Assembly (NCBI GenBank): GCA_964517345.1
Contig: CAZFBZ010000059.1
Span: 1-8,012, forward strand
DNA from: DAISLF01 sp964517345
GTDB lineage: Bacteria > Patescibacteriota > Gracilibacteria > Peribacterales > Peribacteraceae
Reading direction: 5' to 3'
DNA length: 8,012 nucleotides
The position numbers were made by a program, and so were the translations under genes. This document shows, in pieces, positions 1 to 5,618 of the stretch (positions are counted from its first letter, which is position 1; every line of letters begins with the position of its first letter). The notes under the pieces were generated by a model. It saw only the letters and a program-made list of their open reading frames with translations. It did no database searches and was not told the origin of the DNA.

Positions 1-459
1 GGTCTCTTTGACGCCGATGTTCTTGGAGATCGCGGCAAGAGCCTCTTTGTCCTTGGTGGGAAGCAGCAGTACGATGCGCGGATCGAACTCGTCGACGAGC
101 TTCTGCATCTGCTTGGCGTCCGCGGCGGGTGCGACGATCACGTCGATATCGCCGACCGCTTCCATCTGTTTGTCGGTCCACTCCTGAAGCGGGGCCGAGA
201 TGAAGGCCATGCGAATGTTATCGACCTCGACGACGTAAGACACCTGCTGGCCGTCGCCGTGGCCCACGCCGCGGATGGAGACGCCTGCGACGTTGTATTC
301 GCCGGGCCAGGAGATCGTGCCGGGCGTGCTGACTTCCTCGGGCACGGCAAGGATTGTGATCGCGTCTTTGGTGCCGGTCTTGGCCGGGAACACCATCAGG
401 TCTTTCTGGGGGCCGGACAGGCGAAAGGCGGCGTCGCCGAGGGGAGTGAAGGTCAACAT
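1..459 (-). CDS. Degenerate metallo-beta-lactamase-fold protein, 3' end outside window
   Basis: Reading leftward from ATG at 459, 153 codons stay open to the window edge; the stop lies outside. The protein begins MLTFTPLGDAAF, which lines up with the MKITWLGHSCF start of UlaG/UPF0173-type (Lactamase_B_3) proteins, and it contains ISWPGEYNVAGVSIRGV and then GDIDVIVAP, matching the family's GPGEYEVKGV and GDVDVLFIP strands. The metal ligands are missing: where the family has HxHxDH this protein reads ILAVPEEVS, the later GD-type ligand strand reads FISAPLQEW, and the MHY strand reads LLLPT. It is therefore probably a non-catalytic fold homologue; its role is unknown. An in-frame ATG at 468 is possible, but ATG 459 fits both the family N-terminus and a TATCAT box 7 bases upstream. 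It lies 64 bases downstream of murA on the same strand. Fold assignment is by remembered motif pattern only. Confidence 0.68.
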   Translation of the reverse strand, partial: MLTFTPLGDAAFRLSGPQKDLMVFPAKTGTKDAITILAVPEEVSTPGTISWPGEYNVAGVSIRGVGHGDGQQVSYVVEVDNIRMAFISAPLQEWTDKQMEAVGDIDVIVAPAADAKQMQKLVDEFDPRIVLLLPTKDKEALAAISKNIGVKET

Positions 460-466
460 CGCCGCC

Positions 467-472
467 ATGATA
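467..472 (-). promoter_or_regulatory. Putative -10 box of lactamase-fold gene
   Basis: TATCAT on the minus strand differs from TATAAT at one base and ends 7 bases before ATG 459. No Shine-Dalgarno sequence is present. A TTTTCG hexamer 17 bases upstream is only a weak -35 candidate. The box overlaps the alternative ATG at 468, which argues for 459 as the start of a leaderless message. Confidence 0.5.
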
Positions 473-523
473 GACGGGATCCGGCACCACGAAAAGAGGC
501 GGTTTTGCTTTTTCCCAAGCCTT

Positions 524-1792
524 TTAGGCCACTTCAATGCGCTCGATCTTGGCTCCGAGGGCACGCAGCTTCTCGTCCAGGCGGTCGTAGCCCCGCTCGA
601 TGTAGCGGACGTCAGTGATGGTCGTCTCGCCGTCGGCGCAGAGGGCGGCGAGCACCATCGCGGCGCCGGCGCGGATATCGTTGCTCGCCACAATGCGTCC
701 CTTGAGCGGCGTGGGGCCGATGATGAGCGCCTGGTGCGCGTTGAGTACCTCGATGTGCGCGCCCATTTTTTCCAGTTCGTAGAGATACGCGAGCCGTCCC
801 TCGTAGAGACGCTCGAACATGCGGCTGACGCCCTTGGCCTGCGTCATCGTGACGCCCATCGGCGCCTGCAGGTCGGTGGGGAAGCCCGGGAAGATGTTCG
901 TGCGGACGTTCATCGCCTGGATGGTGGAGAGCTCGCCGTCCACGAGGAGCGTGTGCTCGGCGGCGTCGTACTTCCACACGCAGCCGAAACGGCGCAGCGC
1001 GTCGAGGAACGAGAGCAGGTGCTCGGGATCGACGCCATGAAGACGCAGCTTCCCGCGCGTGACGATCGCGGCGAGGATCATGACGCCGGCTTCCAGGTAA
1101 TCGGAGATGACGGTGTGCTCGACGCCCTTGAGCGGCTTCTTGCCGCGCACTTTGACCGTATGCGAGCCGATGCCATCCACCTGCGCGCCCATCTGCGTCA
1201 CGAGCATTTCCACATCCTGCACGTGCGGCTCGGCTGCGGCGAGGTCAATGCGCGTCTCGCCCGGCAGCAGCGCGGCGGCGAGGATGACGTTCTCGGTGGC
1301 CGTAACGGAGAATTCCGGCAGGACGACATGCGCCGGCTTGAGCGTTCCCTGCAGGTGCAGGACTTCATCGGTGCTCATGTTCTGCGCGCCCATCTGCTCG
1401 AAGGCGGCGATATGCGCCTGCACCGGTCGCTTGCCCAGTACGCAGCCGCCGGGATAGGCCATCTCGACGACGCCGAAGCGCGCCAGCAGCGGACCGAGCA
1501 GCACGATGGAGCCGCGCAGCGATGAGACGTACTCGGCGGGAATAGGCTGGCTGCGGAGTTTTTCGGCGCGGATGCGCATGGTGCCGTTCTCAAAGCTCGT
1601 TTCGGCCCCCAGGAAATCCAGAATCTTGAGCATCGCCACCGTGTCACGCAGGCGCGGCACGTTGTGGAGCACGGTCTCGCCCTCGGCGAGCAGGGCGCCC
1701 GCGATCAGCGGGAGCGCCGCGTTTTTCGAACCGCCGATGGTGACGTCACCGACAAGAGGGATTCCCCCCGAGACGCGGTAGCGGACATCCAT
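524..1792 (-). CDS. murA: UDP-N-acetylglucosamine 1-carboxyvinyltransferase MurA
   Basis: Transfers enolpyruvate from PEP to UDP-GlcNAc, the first committed step of peptidoglycan synthesis in the cytoplasm. The protein is 422 residues, the usual family length, and is colinear with MurA throughout. Visible landmarks are GGSKNAALP (K23, N24), the active-site loop PGGCVLGKRP with Cys117, FPTDLQAPM with D307, DIRAGAA with R374, and the C-terminal ERGYDRLDEKLRALGA. All key residues known from E. coli MurA (K22, C115, D305, R371, R397) have counterparts. The reading frame is open to 1852, but the MDVRYRVSGGIPL start at 1792 matches the family N-terminus and is preceded by a -10-like TACACT; upstream residues look unrelated. 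The stop is TAA. Cys rather than Asp at the loop predicts fosfomycin sensitivity. The gene follows lspA on the same strand after a 90-base gap. Confidence 0.97.
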   Translation of the reverse strand: MDVRYRVSGGIPLVGDVTIGGSKNAALPLIAGALLAEGETVLHNVPRLRDTVAMLKILDFLGAETSFENGTMRIRAEKLRSQPIPAEYVSSLRGSIVLLGPLLARFGVVEMAYPGGCVLGKRPVQAHIAAFEQMGAQNMSTDEVLHLQGTLKPAHVVLPEFSVTATENVILAAALLPGETRIDLAAAEPHVQDVEMLVTQMGAQVDGIGSHTVKVRGKKPLKGVEHTVISDYLEAGVMILAAIVTRGKLRLHGVDPEHLLSFLDALRRFGCVWKYDAAEHTLLVDGELSTIQAMNVRTNIFPGFPTDLQAPMGVTMTQAKGVSRMFERLYEGRLAYLYELEKMGAHIEVLNAHQALIIGPTPLKGRIVASNDIRAGAAMVLAALCADGETTITDVRYIERGYDRLDEKLRALGAKIERIEVA

Positions 1793-1801
1793 AGGGCTAC
1801 G

Positions 1802-1807
1802 AGTGTA
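1802..1807 (-). promoter_or_regulatory. Putative -10 box of murA
   Basis: TACACT ends 9 bases before the murA ATG, with no Shine-Dalgarno sequence between. It sits inside a small inverted repeat (CTAC-ACTC-GTAG, 1797-1808). No convincing -35 hexamer is seen at 16-18 bases. A promoter here would make murA independent of lspA. Confidence 0.5.
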
Positions 1808-1882
1808 GCGCAAACAGGCCCGGATTAAATGGACAAAGTCCGTCTCCCACACGGCGCTGCCGCAAGCCCCGCACAGGCATCA

Positions 1883-2326
1883 TCAGGGCTTCGCGCGGGG
1901 CGCAAAGTGCTGGAGAAGAACTTCGGCGAGCAGGACGCACACACCGATCGTGATGCAGCTGTCGGCGACGTTGAAGATGGGGAACGTCCCGACCTGGAAG
2001 AAATCCGTCACGTTTCCATCGAAGAGGCGGTCCGCGATATTCCCCAGCGCCCCGCCGATAATCAGTCCGAAACCGATGCGATTGAGCGTGGTTTTCGCCG
2101 TGCGCAGGGCGACGACGGTCAGCAGGCCCAGCGCGGCGAGGATGACCGGTGTCTGAATGGCGGGGGGGAGCATGATGCTGAACGCCACACCCGGATTGAG
2201 CGAGTACTCGAGGCCGGCGAATGAACCGAAGAGTGGAAACCGCCCCTGCAGAAAGCGGTCGGCAAGCAGCTTCCCCGCGAAGGAAGCGGCAAAGGAAAGC
2301 CCGGCGGTGATCCAGAGGACGGCCAT
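1883..2326 (-). CDS. lspA: Lipoprotein signal peptidase II LspA
   Basis: Membrane aspartyl protease that removes signal peptides from diacylglyceryl-modified prolipoproteins just before the lipobox cysteine. The 147-residue protein is at the short end of the family. It has four hydrophobic segments and the conserved blocks LNPGVAFS (residues 43-50), GGALGNIADRL (91-101), VTDFF with Asp108, and FPIFNVADS with Asp122. The two aspartates match the catalytic pair of LspA (D123/D141 in E. coli); the spacing of 14 is shorter than in E. coli because the loop between them is compact. The start MAVLWITAG leads directly into the first membrane helix. It is divergent from ftsW across 26 bases. A likely substrate, the lipobox-bearing cyclophilin, is encoded nearby. 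The stop is TGA. Confidence 0.96.
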   Translation of the reverse strand: MAVLWITAGLSFAASFAGKLLADRFLQGRFPLFGSFAGLEYSLNPGVAFSIMLPPAIQTPVILAALGLLTVVALRTAKTTLNRIGFGLIIGGALGNIADRLFDGNVTDFFQVGTFPIFNVADSCITIGVCVLLAEVLLQHFAPRAKP

Positions 2327-2334
2327 GCCGGTGC

Positions 2335-2340
2335 AGTCTA
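2335..2340 (-). promoter_or_regulatory. Putative -10 box of lspA (divergent promoter)
   Basis: TAGACT on the minus strand ends 8 bases before the lspA ATG at 2326. It shares bases 2339-2340 with the plus-strand TATACT box of ftsW. The region where a -35 would lie is inside ftsW codons and shows no TTGACA-like hexamer. Confidence 0.45.
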
Positions 2341-2344
2341 TACT
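2339..2344 (+). promoter_or_regulatory. Putative -10 box of ftsW (divergent promoter)
   Basis: TATACT matches TATAAT at five of six positions and ends 8 bases before the ftsW ATG at 2353. No Shine-Dalgarno is seen. The expected -35 location falls inside the lspA coding sequence and does not resemble TTGACA, so recognition would rest mainly on the -10. Confidence 0.58.
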
Positions 2345-2352
2345 TCCTTGCC

Positions 2353-3540
2353 ATGTTCCGCCGCATTGACCTCCTTCTGCTCGGCATCACGGTGGTGCTC
2401 ACGCTCTTCGGGCTCGCCATGATCGCGAGCGTGAGCGTCTTCGAGAGCTATCAGCTGACACTCCAGCTCACGGGCTACGGGAGCAACTCCTTTTATCTGT
2501 GGCGCACGTTCATCCATGTCACGCTCGGCATGACGCTGATGGTGGTGACGGCCGCGATCCCGTACCGCGTCTGGGAGCGCTTCGCGCGTCCGCTCTACCT
2601 GTGCACGATCGTCCTGCTCATCCTCACGCTCATCCCGGGCCTCGGCGCCAACTGGGGCACGTCGCGCAGCTGGCTGCGCCTGGGACCGTTCTCGCTCCAG
2701 CCGTCCGAGGTGCTCAAGCTGACGTTCATCTTCTATCTGTCCGTGTGGCTGCAGAAGCGCGAGCAGCTGATCGGTACCTTTAAAGACGGTTTCATCCCGT
2801 TCGTATCGCTGCTGATGGTCAGCACGATTCTCGTCGCCATCCAGCCGGACCTCGGCTCCTTCCTTGTGCTGTCGATGATCGCGGGCGTGATGTTCTACAT
2901 CGCGGGCGGGAACATCCTGCACCTCGGCCTCGGCGGAGGGCTCGCGGGCGCCTTCGGCCTGCCGATCATTCTGCAAAAGCAGTATGTCCGCGCGCGCTTC
3001 GTCGCGTTCCTCGGGATTCTGCTGCATCCGGAAGACACGAAGATCTGCGAGACGGCGGGGTACCAGATCTGCCAGGCGCTGCTCTCCATCGGCAGCGGCG
3101 GGTTCTTCGGCGTGGGGTACGGCAAATCCATCCAGAAATTCGGCTATCTGCCCGAGGTGCAGGGCGACATGATTTTCGCCGTGATGGCGGAGGAGCTCGG
3201 GTTCATGCGCCTGCTCATCATCCTCTTTATGTACGGCATTCTGGTATTCCGCGGGTACCGCATCGCGCAGAACGCGCCCGACCGCTTCGGTTTCCTGCTT
3301 GCGGCGGGCATCACGACGTGGATCGCGGCGCAGACGATGGTGAATATTATGGTGAATCTCGGGATCTTCCCGCTCACGGGCCTCACGCTGCCGTTCATCA
3401 GCTACGGCGGATCGTCCTTGATGACGCTGCTCGCGGGCGTCGGCATCCTGCTGAATATTTCGATGCACTCGACGGAGGAGGCGAGCCTCGCGCGGCGCGG
3501 CAAAAAGAAGACGGGCGGCTGGCTTCTCCGTCACGCCTGA
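2353..3540 (+). CDS. ftsW: SEDS-family peptidoglycan glycosyltransferase FtsW
   Basis: Polytopic membrane protein of 395 residues that polymerises lipid II into glycan strands with a partner class b PBP. About ten hydrophobic segments are visible. Family landmarks are SLQPSEVLKL (Q116-E119), AIQPDLGSF, the extracellular segment GYLPEVQGDMIFAVMAEELG with Asp272, which aligns with the essential aspartate of SEDS enzymes (D297 in E. coli FtsW), and LPFISYGGSS (Y351-S355) near the last helices. The C-terminus is a short basic cytoplasmic tail (ARRGKKKTGG). SEDS proteins are either FtsW (division) or RodA (elongation). I call FtsW because murG follows immediately with a one-base overlap, as in division/cell-wall clusters; sequence alone does not settle it. 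The ATG at 2353 leads straight into the first membrane helix. Confidence 0.9.
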   Translation: MFRRIDLLLLGITVVLTLFGLAMIASVSVFESYQLTLQLTGYGSNSFYLWRTFIHVTLGMTLMVVTAAIPYRVWERFARPLYLCTIVLLILTLIPGLGANWGTSRSWLRLGPFSLQPSEVLKLTFIFYLSVWLQKREQLIGTFKDGFIPFVSLLMVSTILVAIQPDLGSFLVLSMIAGVMFYIAGGNILHLGLGGGLAGAFGLPIILQKQYVRARFVAFLGILLHPEDTKICETAGYQICQALLSIGSGGFFGVGYGKSIQKFGYLPEVQGDMIFAVMAEELGFMRLLIILFMYGILVFRGYRIAQNAPDRFGFLLAAGITTWIAAQTMVNIMVNLGIFPLTGLTLPFISYGGSSLMTLLAGVGILLNISMHSTEEASLARRGKKKTGGWLLRHA

Positions 3541-4661
3541 TGGGACTCCGCGTGCTCTTCGTCGGCGGAGGATCGATCGGGCACGTCGCGCCCTGCGTGT
3601 CGGTATGGCGCGCGCTGCAGGCAAAGCATCCGGACGCGGACGCACATTTCATCTGCACGGATCAGGCCGAGGAGGCGGAGTTTTTGAAGAAGGAGAAGCT
3701 GGAGTTCACGCCGCTCGCAGGCAGGCGGATGTCGTTCCTGCGGATGCTCAAAGCCGTCCGGCAATCGCGCGCGCTGATGAAGCAGTGGAAACCGGACGTC
3801 GTCTTCGGCAAGGGCGGACTGCTGAGCGTCCCTGTCACGCTCGCCGCACGGTCGCTCGGCCTCCCCGTGGTGCTGCACGAATCCGACGCCGTGAGCGGGC
3901 GTGCGAACAAGCTGATCGCGCGCTGGGCGCACACCGTATGCCTGGGATTTCCGCAGCACAGGAACGACGGCACACCGCTGACGGAAGGAACGATGCGACT
4001 CGTCAGCGGCTACCCGCTCTCCCGCGCGCGATTCATTTTCACCGGCAATCCAGTACGGCCGTCCATCGGCAACGGCGCGCGCGGACGCGGCATGGCGATC
4101 ACCGGATTCTCGGGCAAACGACCGGTGATGATCGTGCTCGGCGGCAGTCAGGGGGCGCAGGCGATCAACGACGCGGTGACGAAACATCTCGAAGCGCTGC
4201 TGGAACACACCGACATCATTCATCTGACGGGACGCGGGAAAGGCGGTGTCGCCGGACGGCCCGGCTACTGGGCGCGGGAGTTCGTGCAGGATCAATTAGC
4301 CGACCTGTATGCGTTGAGCGATTTTGCCCTGAGCCGCGCGGGCGCGGGAACGCTGAGCGAGCTTGCACGGTGCGGCATCCCGGCGCTTCTTGTGCCGCTG
4401 CGTGGACTTGCGCAGGATCATCAGTTGTATAACGCGCTCGCGGCGTGCCGCACGGGAGGCTGCGTGATGCTGCATCAGACCGAACTGGACAGGACGCTCG
4501 TAGCAGCAGTGACAGGACTCGCGCAGGACCGTGATCGCCGCGCGACGATGGGGAAGAAAGCCGCCATGCTCTCGATGTCCGACGCGGCAGAACGGATCGC
4601 GGATGCAATCGTGGAAGCGACGGAAAAACGCACCGGTGACGCGAGTCGCCAAACTGCGTGA
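3540..4661 (+). CDS. murG: Lipid II synthase MurG (UDP-GlcNAc:undecaprenyl-PP-MurNAc-pentapeptide transferase)
   Basis: Peripheral membrane GT-B glycosyltransferase that adds GlcNAc to lipid I on the cytoplasmic face. The protein is 373 residues, slightly longer than E. coli MurG (355). N-domain: VLFVGGGSIGHVAP (9-18, with His15), FGKGGLLSVP, and HESDAVSGRANK, equivalent to the family HExNxxxGxxN. The GNPVR hinge motif is at 169-173. C-domain: LGGSQGAQAIN (GGSQG at 201-205), SRAGAGTLSEL with Glu274, and DHQLYNA (293-299), the UDP-GlcNAc-binding region. The first glycine loop reads GGGSIGH instead of GGGTGGH. The start ATG overlaps the ftsW stop (TGATG at 3538-3542), which implies translational coupling with ftsW; no Shine-Dalgarno or -10-like box precedes it. 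The stop is TGA. Confidence 0.95.
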   Translation: MGLRVLFVGGGSIGHVAPCVSVWRALQAKHPDADAHFICTDQAEEAEFLKKEKLEFTPLAGRRMSFLRMLKAVRQSRALMKQWKPDVVFGKGGLLSVPVTLAARSLGLPVVLHESDAVSGRANKLIARWAHTVCLGFPQHRNDGTPLTEGTMRLVSGYPLSRARFIFTGNPVRPSIGNGARGRGMAITGFSGKRPVMIVLGGSQGAQAINDAVTKHLEALLEHTDIIHLTGRGKGGVAGRPGYWAREFVQDQLADLYALSDFALSRAGAGTLSELARCGIPALLVPLRGLAQDHQLYNALAACRTGGCVMLHQTELDRTLVAAVTGLAQDRDRRATMGKKAAMLSMSDAAERIADAIVEATEKRTGDASRQTA

Positions 4662-4677
4662 AATGATGTCTGCTCTG

Positions 4678-4706
4678 TTGCGCAGGACGGTGTGCGTCAG
4701 TACTCT
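4678..4706 (+). promoter_or_regulatory. Putative promoter of the cyclophilin lipoprotein gene
   Basis: TTGCGC (4678-4683) and TACTCT (4701-4706) are 17 bases apart, and the -10 ends 9 bases before ATG 4716. This is the only one of the seven candidate promoters where a partial -35 match is seen at ideal spacing. There is no Shine-Dalgarno sequence. Confidence 0.5.
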
Positions 4707-4715
4707 TCCTCAGCT

Positions 4716-5537
4716 ATGTACAAATTCATCATCCCGCTTTTCGCGCTGGCTTTTCTTCTCGTGAGTTGCAGCGCTCCCACGACCCCGACCCCCACGGATT
4801 CGACCAGCTCCGCCGCAGGAGAGTCGACTTCCGTCCCCACCGCCGAGACTCCCATCGCGGATGACAACACCGCGAAGGCGCAGGCGGCTTTGACCAAGGC
4901 GCGCGCCGACTTCGACGGCACGCTGCTCACGGGCAAGCACGTCGTGATCATGAAGACGACCAAGGGCGACATCGCCCTGGAGCTGGATGCCGACGCCGCG
5001 CCCAAGACCGTCACGAACTTCGTCGCGCTGGCCAAGGCCGGTTTCTACGACGGCCTCACGTTCCACCGCATCATCCCCGATTTCATGATCCAGGGCGGCG
5101 ACCCGCTGGGAAGCGGCTCGGGCGGCGAGAGCATCTTCGGTCCCAGCTTTGAGGATGAGATGAACGCCAACAGCTACGGCCTCGACAAGAAGATCCTCAA
5201 GGACGTCGCGAACCCGGATGAGCTGCCGGATGAAATCGAGAACATGACGCTCAAGGCCTTCTACGAGCAGCAGAACTACAAGTACAACGACTCGCTGAAC
5301 TCCCTGCCCATGTCCCGCGGCGCGATCGCCATGGCAAACCGCGGCCCGGATACGAACGGCAGCCAGTTCTTCCTGATCCAGGCTCCCGAGGGGACGCCCT
5401 GGCTGGAGGGCAAGCACACGGTCTTCGGCAAGGTGATCAGCGGCCTCGACGTCGTCGAGAGCATCGCCCGCCTGCCGCGCGACGCCTCGGACTACCCCGA
5501 GGAGAAGGTGAGCTTCACGATGAAGGTCCAGAACTGA
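4716..5537 (+). CDS. Lipoprotein cyclophilin-type peptidyl-prolyl cis-trans isomerase
   Basis: Catalyses proline cis-trans isomerisation, probably outside the cytoplasmic membrane. The 273-residue protein begins MYKFIIPLFALAFLLVSC, a type II signal peptide with lipobox LVSC (Cys18), followed by a Ser/Thr/Pro-rich linker (about 19-47). The cyclophilin domain runs from about 75 to the end: TTKGDIALELDADAAPKTVTNF split by normal family spacing, FHRIIPDFMIQGGD (116-129, catalytic Arg118), RGAIAMANRGPDTNG (201-215), SQFF, and WLEGKHTVFGKV with Trp229 and His234, all matching CypA active-site positions. Between SFEDE (144-148) and RGAIAMAN there are about 52 residues instead of about 10 in CypA, so roughly 40 are inserted. 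The frame is open upstream to a GTG at 4692, but ATG 4716 gives the proper signal peptide. It would be processed by the LspA encoded nearby. Confidence 0.95.
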   Translation: MYKFIIPLFALAFLLVSCSAPTTPTPTDSTSSAAGESTSVPTAETPIADDNTAKAQAALTKARADFDGTLLTGKHVVIMKTTKGDIALELDADAAPKTVTNFVALAKAGFYDGLTFHRIIPDFMIQGGDPLGSGSGGESIFGPSFEDEMNANSYGLDKKILKDVANPDELPDEIENMTLKAFYEQQNYKYNDSLNSLPMSRGAIAMANRGPDTNGSQFFLIQAPEGTPWLEGKHTVFGKVISGLDVVESIARLPRDASDYPEEKVSFTMKVQN

Positions 5538-5604
5538 GCCCCGGACTGAGCGAAAGAGCGTTCCTGAGCCTCCGTTACCCGCTGCTTTTTGCCAAGCGAG
5601 GCGC

Positions 5605-5610
5605 TATCCT
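5605..5610 (+). promoter_or_regulatory. Putative -10 box of gltX
   Basis: TATCCT ends 8 bases before the gltX ATG at 5619, the same spacing as at ftsW and lspA. No Shine-Dalgarno sequence and no clear -35 are visible in the 81-base gap after the cyclophilin gene. The gap also has two direct CTGAGC copies, too short to interpret. Confidence 0.5.
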
Positions 5611-5618
5611 GCGTGCCA

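Noticed and set aside
460..468. ATG at 468 as start of the lactamase-fold protein
   Set aside because: It adds only three residues beyond the family N-terminus and overlaps the TATCAT box; it is not excluded.
492..525. Intrinsic terminator after murA (minus strand AAAAGGC ... GCCTCTTTT)
   Set aside because: The stem needs a bulge, has an 18-base loop and includes the stop codon; too weak to call.
275..1525. Long plus-strand open frame opposite murA
   Set aside because: Composition is charged and repetitive with no recognisable motif, and it is fully antisense to a clear MurA. GC-rich codon use produces such shadows.
1831..1841. Small GGAC-AAA-GTCC hairpin between lspA and murA
   Set aside because: A 4-bp stem with no T tract; it could easily be chance.
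1793..1852. N-terminal extension of murA to 1852
   Set aside because: The extra 20 residues do not resemble MurA, which begins at the MDVRYRVSGG block, and a -10-like box lies inside the extension.
2338..3645. Minus-strand open frame of 435 codons opposite ftsW
   Set aside because: Extremely rich in Arg, Glu, Asp and His, as expected from the reverse complement of a hydrophobic membrane protein gene; FtsW on the other strand is unambiguous.
4692..4715. GTG start for the cyclophilin at 4692
   Set aside because: It would put polar residues before the signal peptide and run through the proposed -10; ATG 4716 gives a normal lipoprotein signal.
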